The notes under the pieces: model-generated
Databases searched by the model: none
What the model saw: the letters and a program-made list of their open reading frames with translations, nothing else
What the model was told of the DNA's origin: nothing
Source: Gloeopeniophorella convolvens
Taxonomy: Eukaryota; Basidiomycota; Agaricomycetes; Russulales
Direction: 5' to 3'
Length of the DNA stretch: 64,000 nt
NCBI GenBank assembly: GCA_022496205.1
Contig: WTXD01000084.1
Span: forward strand, 27,955 to 91,954
Program-made: the position numbers and the translations under genes
In this document: positions 11,799-22,827 of the stretch, piece by piece
How positions within the stretch are numbered: position 1 is the first letter of the stretch
How the letters are laid out: each line of letters opens with the position of its first letter

Positions 11799-13077
11799 GA
11801 AAGTAGAGGGAAGGGCTGAATCGCACCTAGGTCACCAGCAGTCCTGGCTCTTGGCGGCGCGGCGGCTCCGAGCATCGAGCGTGTAGGTTTCCGTTCTCCG
11901 ATGAAGAAAAGGCAAACAGGTAAATCTGTTTGGTAGTATCCCGTGAACGATATGTGCGGCTACCGTTGCGCGGCACCAATAAGTTGGAGAGCTGTTCGAC
12001 GAGCTACCGGTCGGAAGGGTGAATAAGCTTATGAGGTACGACCTAGTTCAAGGATATATGAGGTTTGTTGATGGATGTCGGATAAAAAGACTGTTCGACG
12101 CTCGCGTTCAATATCGTCGACGATGACAAAGTCGACTGCGGCGCCGCCAAAGCGCGTTGCCAAAAATTCCTTCGCTGGCAATTGCCGTAAACCCATGTGC
12201 TAAAATGTGGCCCCATCAGGCCCCATCTCGTGGTGTCGACTCCGAGTCGTGGCAACCACGACGTTGAACGTTGACTCCTCTCAATGCCACTGCGGCGCTC
12301 ACGCGACCTCCTAAACACTTCCTCTGTGCGGTCAATATTGACAGAATAGACTCGGATGTGTCGAGCCCTGACCAAGACCCACGCGCTCCGAGTCTTCAAC
12401 CTGTGTGCAGCATCAGGCTCAGCACGCACAAGTCCCTCTCTGGCGGTGTTTGTGCTGCTCGTGGGATCCGAATTCGGTGGTTTCGGTCATTGCGCATGCC
12501 TCCATGCTGTGAGTGAAAAGCTGTGATCAGTTTACGGATTGCGTCCCAATTTGCAGCTTGAGCATGTCATCTACGTCTAGCGACCGATCGAGTTGTCATT
12601 GACACGCTGCAAATCGTAGATTCAGCAGCTCCCTGTGGCTTCAGACGTTGACCGCCCTCGACGCGCCATTCATATGGAGAGCGGTCTGGGATTCTACGCA
12701 TTGAGCAGCATGTCGATGATGCTGCCGAATCTGGGCAGGTAGACAGGCTTGCGTTGTCTCACATTTAACACGAAGTCATTCTACAGTCTATTCTATTCGA
12801 CCGCCTCCTGATGCTGTGGTCACGATTCCGTCGTCTTCACGTATGAAGCAGTAACTGGGCAGGGTATGTAAAAGCTGGTCTGAGATGGTGGCCCGTTACA
12901 CCAACTCTGTGAGGACCGCGTGGAGGCCCAGGGGTTTCTGCATCGACGGTGATCAGAGTATCTAGATGGCGTTTCTGGCGGGGGGTTTGAAGGATTTCAG
13001 GACGGCAAGGGCGTGATGCGTTGTAAGTTACCTTTGAGTGTTATCTCAACATAGCAAGGCATTATAAGGCGGTGCCT
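11799..13077. other. Intergenic between array members A and B
   Basis: No supported gene. The motif ACGTTGAACGTTGAC lies at 12261-12275 and a single ACGTTGACC at about 12642. Upstream sequence of member A must include its promoter, but no clear TATA box stands out. Confidence 0.45.
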
Positions 13078-14505
13078 TCAAGTGGTGTTCGGCGACGCCG
13101 GTGACTGTCGTGGGGCGAACAGTGGCTCGAACTCCTCAGGTATGCGCCTGAGAGATCTGCGGCCGAGCCTATCCTGGGAGAACAACTCAAACTCCTGCAG
13201 GTTGGGCAGCAACACTTGGCCACCTGGCTCTTGCAGCGCTTGTACGAGAGCTAGCGTGAAGACGTGCTCCAGCTGCAGCTTGACGACTCCAGCGAAGGAC
13301 GCTATGATGGATCGCCATTCCGTGGCATAACCTGCCCGATACGCTCCGTCTTCAGGCCTCAGGCTAGGTATGTCGTCATTCCGGATCTCGAGCCTGTCTG
13401 CGAGCGAAAGTACTGGCGCCAGCGAGCGGCATACCGTTGAAACCGACGCTACCAGAGGATCAAAGCCGTGGTCCCAGGCGCTACTGTGCAAGGAGATGTG
13501 CATATTGAGCCCCTGCAGCGAGTCTGGGAAGATGTCGATTCGCGCGATGTTTCTCGAAATTTCCAAGATGGAGACGGTGGGGACCGAAGGTTTGGATATG
13601 CTGCAAATGAACCGGGAAAAGGACGGAACGGAAACTGCCAAGCAGTCTCCGAAGCGTACGTGGAGATTTGAGAGGTTTGGTGCATCGATTTTGCTCGCGA
13701 GGCACTCGAAGAAGAAGCACGGTCCGTGGAACGATAGTTGAGACAGCAACGTGAGAGAAGTGTGTGTCCCGGAGAGTGGTATGACGCGATCTGCGTTGAT
13801 CATATTGACCTCAGCCGGGTAAAAGGCCAAGGCGAGATATCTTAACTGAGACATCGCGTGGATACCCTCCAAGATCTTGTCGACAGCAAATGCATCCACC
13901 TCATCACAACCAATGACTAGGGTGAGCTGAGAGAGTAGAGGAGCCGAAGGAAGGGGAACGAGAACACACTCCAATGTCAGAAGGCGCAGAGCAGGCGCAT
14001 GCCCGCCGAGTAAGGTGGATAGGGGGGAGGTAACTTGGTTCAGTGAAGTTATTGATAGGATTTCGAGTTGCCGCGCAGGCCGAGCTAGCATTTCAAGTAT
14101 AGTATGCATGAGATCGCCCGATCCGCACTGCATCGCGATGTGCCGGATGCGGTCGAGATGAACGAGTGCAAGGGTTATGCCTTCCACACTGTCGGAAGAC
14201 CATGGAGCGGGATCAATATCCTCTTCATCGTCCACTGTGTCCTGATCCCAATATTCGAGCACGAGTGGTAGCCGCGGCTGATGTCGGAGAATGTCGGTAA
14301 CAGGTGAGCCATGGGTGATAAGGTACCGTAGAGATAGACGCTCCGGCGACGCAAGGATAACCTGTCTCCATCGATGGCATACATGTGCCAGGGTGTACCA
14401 CCACATCCAGTTGAACCCTCCGCGACACTCTTCCGTGAGTCGGTAGTGATCAAAAACTTCCAAGAGCGCGATATCGGGGAGGGAATCAATTGTGAGATTT
14501 TGCAT
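13078..14505 (-). CDS. F-box-like/LRR-like protein (array member B)
   Basis: Open frame of 475 residues starting cleanly at MQNLTIDSLPDIALLEVFD, so the start is well supported. F-box-like core: LPDIALLEVFDHYRL then LAHVCHRWRQVILASPERL. Body: LRR-like, with the family landmark VPSFSRFI in the middle. The C-terminus has LLPNLQEFELF and RRIPEEFEPLFA in place of the DGYNPSD block; the gene at 24.9 kb shares this (PTPEEFQPILA), so these two form a subfamily. No frameshift or in-frame stop. Expected role: SCF-type substrate adaptor, target unknown. Confidence 0.83.
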   Translation of the reverse strand: MQNLTIDSLPDIALLEVFDHYRLTEECRGGFNWMWWYTLAHVCHRWRQVILASPERLSLRYLITHGSPVTDILRHQPRLPLVLEYWDQDTVDDEEDIDPAPWSSDSVEGITLALVHLDRIRHIAMQCGSGDLMHTILEMLARPARQLEILSITSLNQVTSPLSTLLGGHAPALRLLTLECVLVPLPSAPLLSQLTLVIGCDEVDAFAVDKILEGIHAMSQLRYLALAFYPAEVNMINADRVIPLSGTHTSLTLLSQLSFHGPCFFFECLASKIDAPNLSNLHVRFGDCLAVSVPSFSRFICSISKPSVPTVSILEISRNIARIDIFPDSLQGLNMHISLHSSAWDHGFDPLVASVSTVCRSLAPVLSLADRLEIRNDDIPSLRPEDGAYRAGYATEWRSIIASFAGVVKLQLEHVFTLALVQALQEPGGQVLLPNLQEFELFSQDRLGRRSLRRIPEEFEPLFAPRQSPASPNTT

Positions 14506-15462
14506 TTCGCTCTGAGTCCCTAAGGTGGGTCGGTCAAAAAGGGCCGGAGAAGGCGTAAAACAGATGAATATGCACCGCTGTCGTCAATCTACGTAGAGTC
14601 TGTTCGTTGCAAAGTCTGCAAGGTACTATGAGTGCAGAGAACTTGGGGTTTATTGGGAACTGCGCGCGCTGGTTGGTCTAGCGCCTCCTTGAACGCGACC
14701 CTGGTAGCAGGGTTGCTACAGCAGGCAGGGACTCGGCGACGTGGTCGGGCGTTGTGGTTCGGTATTGCGTCGCCAGGCAGTCAAGGTAGCTACCCAGACG
14801 GTGGTTGACTTCAATGAAAACTTGAAACGAACGTGTTGATAGCGTGTCATTAGCATGTCATGTGCTCGTGAGAGCGTGGTACGAATATACGGAGTCTTTG
14901 TGCGCATCACACGAGGCGTTCGAGCATCGGTTGATGGTCTCTGACGATATACTATAAGGGCGCATATACGTATGGGTGACTCAGGTTAGCTCATCAATTC
15001 GCCTCTGGGAGCACGGCGTCGTATCCCGGCGCTAGTCGCCGCGAATGACCTCAGCAAGGCCCGGAATTAGGTGGCCACACATCGGGATACCGGCGCTTCG
15101 GGTCGGAAAAAGTACAAGTCGAAATGGTTCGCGCACGTGTATAATCGAATCTCAACTGCTGAGGGTGTACAACTTATGCTCGCGACTTCAGGGTCTCCGA
15201 GATTCGAAGAGCCTACAAAGTAAAGTGCTCTTTCCTGTGATGGAACTGTATGGCATGAGGTAAGATAGACTGACGCTGACTGAGAGAGGCGCCGCTCACT
15301 CACCAACTACTAGACGATCCCGTTACCGCTCAGACCGCGCGTATTCGTATGCTGTTTTTATGCCCAGGGCTGGTCTATGGCCGAACCGATATTACCCACA
15401 ATTCGCGGATTGGAAGACATTTGATGTTCGGTATCTGGAGACGAGCTGAAACCTTGCGTGCG
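14506..15462. other. Intergenic between array members B and C
   Basis: No supported gene or repeat recognised in about 950 bp. It should hold the promoter of member B and the 3' end of member C. Confidence 0.45.
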
Positions 15463-17005
15463 TTACCAGCCGTCATCGCTGTCCTCTTCGAAGGTCGTAG
15501 GGTGTATGATCACACAGCGGTCATGTGTGTTCCGCTGATCGACAAACGGCGCGAGCTCCGCGAGGATCTTGGACTGGTCAAAGCCGTCGAACTGACCGAA
15601 GAGGAGATGGAGGTCCCGTAGCGCAGGTAACAACCCGGCACTGTCTGGTTCGCGTAGGGTTTGTGCGATGGCCATTGTGAAGACATTCTCGACATAAACC
15701 TCGGTAGCATTCGTGAATGCCGAGAGTATTGCGTGCCACCCAGGGGTATGATGTAGCCATCGTTCCCATGGGTCCTCCAAGCTCTCGAAATCCCCGTAAC
15801 CATCATCGCGGTCAACCACGAGCATCTTCGAAAGGGAGAGTGTCGGGGCCAGGCATCGGCAAGCGGCTGCCATTGAAGCCATGAGGGTGTCGAGGGTTTC
15901 ATCGTTGCAGTGCCACACCCTGAGGGATATGGTACCTTGGTGCAGGGACTCCGTACGGCGGACATTGATGCAACCGGAGATATCCATGAGCGAAACGTAG
16001 ACTGGGACAGGAACGAGGAGCCTGGGAGAAGATTGAAGGAAACGGGGAAGAGACGGTATAGAGACTGCGAAGTCGTCGTATAGCTCCATTAAAAGGGCCC
16101 CTAGGCTTGGTGCCTCGATTCCCTGCAGGAGGGTGTCGAGCTGGGCACTCGACCCATCGAAGGATAGCTCGGATAAACTGGTGAGCGATATCCGCGGGCC
16201 GGAGGAAGGCAGATGGCCCTCGGACACCGAACGGATGTCGAGTTTCAGTGATTGCAGCAGGGGCATAGAGCGTAAACCCTGAAGGAGACTCTCCATTACT
16301 GGGATATCCATGGTGGCGAATTCGGCGAAAGAGTAGTGGAGATCGGTGAGACAGGGAGCGGAAGGGAGAGGGGGGATCACGTTGCGCAGCCACACGTGAC
16401 GTAGGGATTGGGAAGCTCCGCCTAGGAAGTTGACAGGCAAGATCTGTGATGGAGAAAGTACTTCAATATCTAGAGTCTCGAGTTGGCGAGCTGGCTGAAT
16501 CATCTGGGCAAGGAGTGCGCGTAGCTCGGCGTCGGAACCGAGAAGTCTGACGTCTTGAATACGGTCGGCTTGTTCAAGTGCAAGTGCCACGTTTCCCAGT
16601 CTCTCCGTAGACCAAGGTATACGCTCGATGTCTTCATCGAACTCATGTGGTGCCCGGCAGTCAATTGTGAGCGGTAGGGGCGGCAGATGATGCAGGATCT
16701 GGGGAATCGATGAACGATGGGTGAGATAGATATGCATCTGCAGTCGCTTCGGTGTTGAAAAAACGAGTTCGCGCCATCGACGGCATACTTGAGCTATGTT
16801 GTGCCACGGCCATCCAAAATGGCACAGGTTTGTCATCTCTTGATAGAAGTCGAAGATGTCGAGAAGTGCGATGTCGGGGACGTGGTCAATCGTCAACCGT
16901 CGTCCTGTGACCGACACCAGGTAGTGATTAGCGACTGAGTACTGAATCTCCGTAGATGAAAGGCAGAATAAGATACTAACTGGTGCCCCCAGTAATGACG
17001 TCCAT
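15463..17005 (-). CDS. F-box-like/LRR-like protein (array member C), two exons
   Basis: Model: exon 1 17005-16981 (25 nt, eight codons plus one base), intron 16980-16905 (76 nt, donor GTTAGT, acceptor CACAG), exon 2 16904-15463; 488 residues. The join gives MDVITGGTRRRLTIDHVPD, which resembles starts of relatives. F-box-like core: HVPDIALLDIFDFYQ then IAQVCRRWRELVFSTPKRL. The C-terminus has LLPALRDLHLLFGQFDGFD. The open frame continues upstream to 17292, but that part is non-family sequence and the poly(A) tail of an inserted LINE, so it is not counted as coding. The LINE ends only about 185 bp before this start, so it may have displaced the promoter. Confidence 0.8.
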
Positions 17006-17189
17006 GGTGCTGATGACCGTACTTGGAAGTAGAATGACAGAAGATCCGAGGTGGTCGACACGCTCCCAGTGTGTCCACCAGAGGTGCGGCACCGAAGGGG
17101 GGAAGTCGCAAGGACCTTTCTAGCTCGGAAGGCGGACATGGGGAAATTCTGTATCGGACCCGTCAGCGGCGGTGACAACTCAGTCAAGC

Positions 17190-17198
17190 TGGCGGAGG

Positions 17199-17202
<4 letters not shown>
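17190..17202. repeat. Target-site duplication, copy 1
   Basis: The 13-bp string tggcggaggatat lies directly beside the poly-T tract, and the same string occurs at 18017-18029 at the other end of the LINE. It is a perfect match. Confidence 0.8.

Positions 17203-17232
<30 letters not shown>
17203..17232 (-). repeat. Uninterrupted 30-nt A-tail of the LINE
   Basis: Thirty consecutive T on the plus strand, read as A on the strand of the element. An unbroken homopolymer of this length suggests recent insertion. Confidence 0.9.
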
Positions 17233-17233
<1 letters not shown>

Positions 17234-17462
17234 TCAGCATTTATATTCCGCAACAGCGAGTCCATCGCAAGACGCGGTCGCACTACATACATAGTACAGT
17301 TTCACAGGGTCGGAGTCAGAGTATGAGTAATCGGGCTGGGCGCAAATAGAAGTAGTAGGTAGTAATCAAAGTCTGGCATGCCGCTAGGGCGTTAGAGTTC
17401 TGAGCCGCTTTCACAGCGACAAAGCGGTGGCCACATATAGGCCGTAACCGCGCATGGGACCT

Positions 17463-18016
17463 TCAGGGGGGTTCCGGGGGCTGTGGGGGCGTGCGGGGTA
17501 CCATCAGGCAACGAGTGGCCTCGATGAACTTGGCCAGCGCGGCGCCCCCCTCCTTTGTTCCGAATATTTTATGTAGCGAGTAGTCGTGGGCGATGGGACG
17601 GAGGATGGATCGGCGGGGTTCGGCGTAGAGTGAGCATGAAGTGAGGACGTGTTCGATGGTCTGAAGTGGAGCGTCCGGACAGTCGCATGACGTGCGTTCT
17701 GTCGGCTTCATCATGGCGGTGTAGGCGCCGCAGAAGGCGTGGCCGGTGAGGAGACGGGTGAAAGTGGATATGATGGGCCGGGCCGTCTTTGCCGAGTGCA
17801 TGGCTTGGTAAGCCGGTGCGAGTTTGCCGTTAGGCGGGTTGGGGAGACCCCGCCAAGCATCCGATCGCCGAGGAGATGCGTGCCAGCGTTGTTTCCAAGC
17901 AAACGCGGCCGCTTCCTTGTTGGACATTCGCTGATGGGAGAGAGTATGGGGTTCTCTCTGGTTCGGGAGGAGGGGGAGGGAGACGCCGGACTTGGCGAGC
18001 TCGTCAGCGCGCTCAT
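17463..18016 (-). pseudogene. LINE ORF2 C-terminal fragment (RNase H end and CxC..H..C motif)
   Basis: About 184 codons are open to the stop at 17463. The start matches the end of an RNase H domain (NERADELAK). Near the C-terminus, CDCPDAPLQTIEHVLTSC gives the CxCx8Hx4C pattern typical of ORF2 proteins of fungal non-LTR elements. No start codon, catalytic RT or endonuclease part is present. The frame is undamaged, which agrees with a recent 5'-truncated copy. The open frame upstream of 18016 comes from target DNA by chance. Confidence 0.8.
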
Positions 18017-18029
18017 TGGCGGAGGATAT
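18017..18029. repeat. Target-site duplication, copy 2
   Basis: Same 13-bp string as at 17190-17202; it marks the 5' truncation point of the LINE. Confidence 0.8.
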
Positions 18030-18242
18030 CCAAGTCGGGTCACTGTTTGGCCATAGCCCCGGATCCAAACAACGTTGACGGCCGCCCGGCCGCAACCTCC
18101 CGGCACTGCCCGTCCGAAGACTCTGGACTCGGTGACAAGCACCGAGTCTCTTTCTCCCGGGCCTCGCGACCACAGAGGCTAAGCTCGGCACCTGTTCCCC
18201 ACACAGTCCATTCATCTTTGGAGATAGTACGTGTCGTAGCCC

Positions 18243-19748
18243 ATGCTTTTCTCTTCCTTGTCTCATACATCGACAGTGGACAGCAGAGCGTGGCAGGCGT
18301 TGACAATCAATTCTCTCCCAGACCTCGCGCTGCTCGAAATCTTTACCTTTTATCGCCCGCTGTCAGAGACCAGGAAGGGAAAGGACTGGACATGGCATAT
18401 CTTAGCGCACGTCTGTCACCAATGGCGACAACTGGTCCTTGCGTCGCCCGAACGCTTGAATATCCGACGCTACCTTGCCCCTGGTTTGCCTATTGCAGAG
18501 ATCCTACGCTGTTCACCGCCTTTTCCACTCACCATCGACTTCACGCACGATGGACCTCTAAGCGAGATAGTCCCCGCACTCGAGCACTTCGACCGCGTTT
18601 ACCTCGCAATCATCAAAGGAACGCCAGCCACGTTGCGTAGGCTCCTTGCCACAGTGACCGTTCCAGCCCCCAATCTCGATGCTCTTCAAATCGTGTCCAG
18701 TGATACGGATATCGCAATCTTGCCCAATTTCCTTGGCGGCGAAGCACCGGCTCTACGCGACCTCTCTTTCCATAATGCCCTCTTCTTCATCCGTCCCACG
18801 TCTCATCTCACCTTCCTCGAATTTTCTCTCTCGTGGTTCAACGACGCGGACATGCCCCTTCTATTCCGGGTTTTGAATAGCATATGTTTAATGACCGGAC
18901 TGCAAACCCTTTACCTCGCATTCTGGCGGTTGTGTGACCTCTCCACCGACGTGGATGGAGTGTTTCTCAACGGACCCAGAACCCCGCTCCCCGTCTTGTC
19001 CATTCTCCACTTCAGTGGCCCAAGTGAACTTTGCGCAGCCTTCACGCGTAGAATCGATGCACCCGTGCTTACAATGCTCCATGTCAACATCGTGGATGAT
19101 CCCCTACCTATTGTCCCTTCCCTCACCCAGCTCGCAGTCGGCTTGATGCACCACCTCGAAGTTCACCAGGCTCGCGTTGAATTTTCGTCAGGCATGTTGT
19201 GCGTTGAAGTATTTGCCCCGTCCAATGACCATGATGCCGAAGCGCGTTTCTGCATTCTCTACAACCATGGTACCCCGCCTCTCGACTTCTTGATGGCCGC
19301 GACTCCGGCAGTATGCCGTTCGTTTGCGCCGGCGCTTGCGCGTGTGACCAAGCTCGTGGTCCAATGCGGCGACTTCCTTACCCTCGGAGAAGACCTACTG
19401 CCGGAGATAGCCTACACGGCAGGATGGGACACAATACTCGAGTTTTTCCCCAGAGCCACGTCCTTGAGCGTGGTGTGCAATGAAAGGCTAGACATCGTGC
19501 GGGCTCTGCAAGAATCGAGCGACCTCTCGCCTCTGCTCCCCGAGCTGGAAAAGCTGTCGTTCTTTGTCAAGGGAAGCAGTAAGTATAACTCATCTGCCGC
19601 CCTTTTCGCGGAGATTCAGCCTCTCCTTGATGCGCGTGGTGCTGCTGAACGCCCCGTCAAAGCATATACCCGTGAAATACCTCCAGATGGCGTGGATGCA
19701 GTGCTGAGCTGCGCCCCTGGCCAACCCCCTGAAATCGCTCTAAACTAG
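18243..19748 (+). CDS. F-box-like/LRR-like protein (array member D)
   Basis: Open frame of 501 residues, divergent from gene C. F-box-like core: LTINSLPDLALLEIFTFYR then LAHVCHQWRQLVLASPERL, followed by RRYLAPGLPIAEILRCSPP. The C-terminus ends APGQPPEIALN. This tail and the RRYLAPGLPI motif are shared with the broken copies at 27.3 and 30.8 kb, so D is the intact reference of that subfamily. Compared with them it has about 50 more residues between the F-box part and the LRR-like body. The first twenty residues are not family-like; a small upstream intron is possible, with acceptor-like ACAG or GGCAG just before the conserved part. Confidence 0.8.
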   Translation: MLFSSLSHTSTVDSRAWQALTINSLPDLALLEIFTFYRPLSETRKGKDWTWHILAHVCHQWRQLVLASPERLNIRRYLAPGLPIAEILRCSPPFPLTIDFTHDGPLSEIVPALEHFDRVYLAIIKGTPATLRRLLATVTVPAPNLDALQIVSSDTDIAILPNFLGGEAPALRDLSFHNALFFIRPTSHLTFLEFSLSWFNDADMPLLFRVLNSICLMTGLQTLYLAFWRLCDLSTDVDGVFLNGPRTPLPVLSILHFSGPSELCAAFTRRIDAPVLTMLHVNIVDDPLPIVPSLTQLAVGLMHHLEVHQARVEFSSGMLCVEVFAPSNDHDAEARFCILYNHGTPPLDFLMAATPAVCRSFAPALARVTKLVVQCGDFLTLGEDLLPEIAYTAGWDTILEFFPRATSLSVVCNERLDIVRALQESSDLSPLLPELEKLSFFVKGSSKYNSSAALFAEIQPLLDARGAAERPVKAYTREIPPDGVDAVLSCAPGQPPEIALN

Positions 19749-20800
19749 GGAACGTACCGGGCTTCTTTTCTCATCACGATTGATCACTGGCCCAGGCCCG
19801 TCGTTTCTGGAGTAGCATCGCATGGGGCCAATCACCTCCCGATTAAAGAAGCTTGCCTTTCAACCTTCTTCCGACCATTGCCGAGCGCCATCAGGCCGTG
19901 TGGTATGTGACTACCTCGATCTATCGGCCATTACTTCTGCTGAGGAACTTCTCTCCTGCAAGCACTTCTGCAGTATCGTTGGAATAGGGGAGAGTGCAGA
20001 GGGCGCTGAGAGTCACGGGAGCGGAGAGTCACGAGACTTGTAACGTAGAGACGCACGCAATGTACGGGAAAACCCCGAGACTTCCCCTCCTCGCTCGTCG
20101 CCGCAGGCAGCTGCGCTGCCTCCATCGTTGGCCGTAGGCAGGACAGGATCATGTAGTATTGATTTAGATACGAGATAGACGTTCGGGGTATTGGTGGGAT
20201 GGACGAGTTGATCAAATATGCATATGCCTTGGGCTGTCAGCAACTAGTACTTAATATTAGAGTGATGTTTCCGGTAACCTCGCTCCGGTTCCACGCACTC
20301 GCGCAGAAGTAGCTGACCCTTTTCCCGGTGCGCGTGGCGAGCTACCTCTCTGAGCCATCGCGAGTACTTGTAAAACATCCAAGAGGCAAATAATTCCGAG
20401 GTAGAATTTATACTATCCAAAACGGGCGCTCCAATCGCCAAATTGGTGAGCACGCGTGGCCCGCGTGAAAACGATCGGAGCGCTGAGCGCTTCTTGAACT
20501 GAGTGGCCATTGTCGCCCAAAACTCGAATACTCAGCTCGGGCACATTGAACTCGGCTTCGTTCAACAATTCTCGCCAGGCACCCCAAGCTTCAACTCCCA
20601 TAACAAAGCCTCGATCAAAAGCTTGACCTCATGCCACGTCCGAGTCGTCGGCGCAAGATCACGCCCGGGTCTCTTGTAGCCAACGGGGAGTACCATGTCA
20701 GTACGGATGGTACGCCTTTCGCTCTGTGCATTGTCACGCTATCTAGCATTCATGACGCGGATTTCGAGCAGGAGCCGCGAGTCAAACTCGTCGGAAGATC
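19749..20800. other. Intergenic between array members D and E
   Basis: No supported gene. Small open frames such as 20244-20510 (minus) lack family features. It should hold the 3' end of D and the promoter of E. Confidence 0.45.
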
Positions 20801-22390
20801 ATGGCTGGCCACGGAGTCCCCGATGTTGCTCTCCTACGAGTATTCGACTTTGTTCGGTTGGCTACACCCTCTCCGACGAAGACAGGTTGGACTTGGCCCT
20901 GGCAATCGCTCGCACAAGTTTGCCATCGGTGGCGGCAGCTCATCCTTTCGTCGCCTGAGCGCTTGAGACTAGATTTCCGTATCACTCATGGCGCCCCCGT
21001 TCCCTCCATTCTACGTATCCCGTTCATCTCAGCCCTCGATATCGATTACTGCAACCACAAGTACACAGACATCTGGGGCAGTGAAAGCGAGTCCGAGTCA
21101 GAGGACAGCTTCAACTATGACGACAACGACGACAACGACGACCGCAAGCTCCTTTCATGGTCTCGCAAAGACACCGATGGTGTCTCCCTCGCGTTCAAAG
21201 ATCCTGGACACATTCGCAGTATCAATTTGCTTGCCTATGCTGGATATATGCGCGGGCTGTTCACAAGCATGTCGTCTACGCTGCCAAAACTCGAGTCTCT
21301 TCGACTTCATGCAGTCAACAAGCCATGGTCTTCCGACATCTTCCCACACGGTTTTAGGCTTGGGAAGGTTGCTCCTGCTTTGCGTTTACTCAGCCTGACT
21401 GGAATAACCACACCCCTACCTTCCGCGCCCAACATCACTCATTTCGAGTTCGCCTTGGAATGGGACCTCCCGAATGCGCCTTCGTCCTTTTTAGGCGAGC
21501 TGGTTAAACATGTGTGTCAGATGTCTCAATTGGAATCGTTGATCCTTCGGTTCGAAGAAATCATGGATCTTGAAGTCGACATAGAGTCCGTCCCACCTCC
21601 CCCTACCCAGGCACCAACTATATTCCCCGTTCTGTCCGAGTTCACTTATGAAGGGCTCAGCATCTATTTGGAGGCATTCACCTGCAGGATAGTTGCGCCG
21701 GCGCTCACAAGCCTCAACATCCAATTTGAGGATGACACAGTAGTCGCGGTTCCGTCTCTGACCAGCTTCATTGACGGCGGATCAAGGTTACGTGTGCCCA
21801 CTGTGGTGGCTCACTTGGAGCTCTCGCGCGACCACCGTGGTTGTTTCAAAGCTTACTCCTCGCCCCAGGACCTTACAGCACCTTTCATCACTTTCCGCCA
21901 GAATTATGTCGCGGAGGTTAATGGGCCTCCAGGTGTCAGCGTCCCACCAGTGAACTCCATTGCGTGGCTTTGTCACCACATAGCTCCGGCTCTCTCGTCT
22001 GCGGAGACGCTCATCATCAAGCACGACGGCGACCCTCGACTCGACGACCCGGGGGCGCGATGGGTCGGCTACATGCCGGAGTGGCACATGTTTCTCGCGG
22101 CCTTCACTGGAGTCCGCCATATGGCGGTCGAAAACATCTTCGCTTTGGCCATCGCACGAGTTTTGGGCCGTCCTGGCGGCGTCCATCTGTTGCCCAATTT
22201 ACATGACCTCCGGTTCCTCTTCTACAGCACTGACGGCCATAATCCGTCCGACATACTCGTGGAGCTCGAACCGTACACTGGCACTACCGCACATACCGGC
22301 CGTAAGCATGCTTTAGACGTATTCTGCAAAACTATACCCCGTAAAGGACAGCATCCGGAACTCAAGACCGGTGTCGTTCACGTACCTTAG
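20801..22390 (+). CDS. F-box-like/LRR-like protein with acidic tract (array member E)
   Basis: Open frame of 529 residues. F-box-like core: GVPDVALLRVFDFVRLATP then LAQVCHRWRQLILSSPERL. About residues 92-115 form a strongly acidic serine-rich tract (SESESESED then repeated DDND), coded by GAC/AAC-type repeats. The body is LRR-like and the C-terminus has LLPNLHDLRFLFYSTDGHN and SDILVELEP. It is the closest paralogue of the gene immediately downstream at 22.8 kb, in tandem on the same strand. Start at MAGHGVPD is plausible but not certain, since relatives read IDHVPD here and may begin in an upstream exon. Confidence 0.8.
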   Translation: MAGHGVPDVALLRVFDFVRLATPSPTKTGWTWPWQSLAQVCHRWRQLILSSPERLRLDFRITHGAPVPSILRIPFISALDIDYCNHKYTDIWGSESESESEDSFNYDDNDDNDDRKLLSWSRKDTDGVSLAFKDPGHIRSINLLAYAGYMRGLFTSMSSTLPKLESLRLHAVNKPWSSDIFPHGFRLGKVAPALRLLSLTGITTPLPSAPNITHFEFALEWDLPNAPSSFLGELVKHVCQMSQLESLILRFEEIMDLEVDIESVPPPPTQAPTIFPVLSEFTYEGLSIYLEAFTCRIVAPALTSLNIQFEDDTVVAVPSLTSFIDGGSRLRVPTVVAHLELSRDHRGCFKAYSSPQDLTAPFITFRQNYVAEVNGPPGVSVPPVNSIAWLCHHIAPALSSAETLIIKHDGDPRLDDPGARWVGYMPEWHMFLAAFTGVRHMAVENIFALAIARVLGRPGGVHLLPNLHDLRFLFYSTDGHNPSDILVELEPYTGTTAHTGRKHALDVFCKTIPRKGQHPELKTGVVHVP

Positions 22391-22827
22391 GTGTTTTGTA
22401 CACCTGCTTAGTTATAATGCCAGTCCACCGTTAATTCGACGATTTCTCGTGTGTGATGATCGTCGGATCTGGCAAAGAGCCCTTACGTTACCGGCCATGG
22501 CTGGCGCATGGTGAATCCAAACACATCCACACAGAGCCTTGCAACGTGCGCCGCGCAGAATTTACGGACAGTTCCGGCCATGCTGCAACCTGGCCACGAC
22601 CCGCGAGCGCTGGCCATGCGGCCCATGCCTCAGCGCCAGCTTTTGCCTCCTCTCTCCTCGCCCGCACATCTTTTTGAAATCGCCCATTCGACGTTCCCAG
22701 CCCCCACGAGAGCCGAACAGGTCAGAATCCTCCAGAGCGCCGAGCTCGGTCACGGTCAACACGCCGGTTAACAAGCACTGGATCATTCGTCCCGTTTCGG
22801 GACCCCACGCGTATATAGGGCCATAGG
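22391..22827. other. Intergenic between tandem genes E and F
   Basis: About 440 bp without a gene. A TATATA-like element at about 22811-22816 lies only 12-17 bp before the first ATG of gene F, too close to be a normal TATA box for that ATG. Confidence 0.4.

Larger units (their letters stand above)
17203..18016 (-). mobile_element. 5'-truncated non-LTR retrotransposon (LINE) insertion
   Basis: About 814 bp on the minus strand: the 3' end of an ORF2-type gene, about 230 bp of 3' untranslated sequence and a 30-nt A-tail, flanked by perfect 13-bp target-site duplications (17190-17202 and 18017-18029). The protein starts inside the RNase H-like motif (NERADELAKSG) immediately next to the duplication, as expected for incomplete reverse transcription. 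It sits between divergent F-box-like genes C and D. It lacks reverse transcriptase and endonuclease and cannot be autonomous. The family is probably Tad1-like, inferred only from the RNase H plus C-terminal zinc motif layout. Confidence 0.85.

Noticed and set aside
17006..17292. N-terminal extension of gene C including a poly-lysine run
   Set aside because: The lysines are the LINE A-tail read in frame and the remainder lacks family similarity; a spliced start at 17005 fits relatives.
18030..18266. Extension of the LINE protein upstream of 18016
   Set aside because: It lies beyond the target-site duplication and is flanking DNA that happens to be open.
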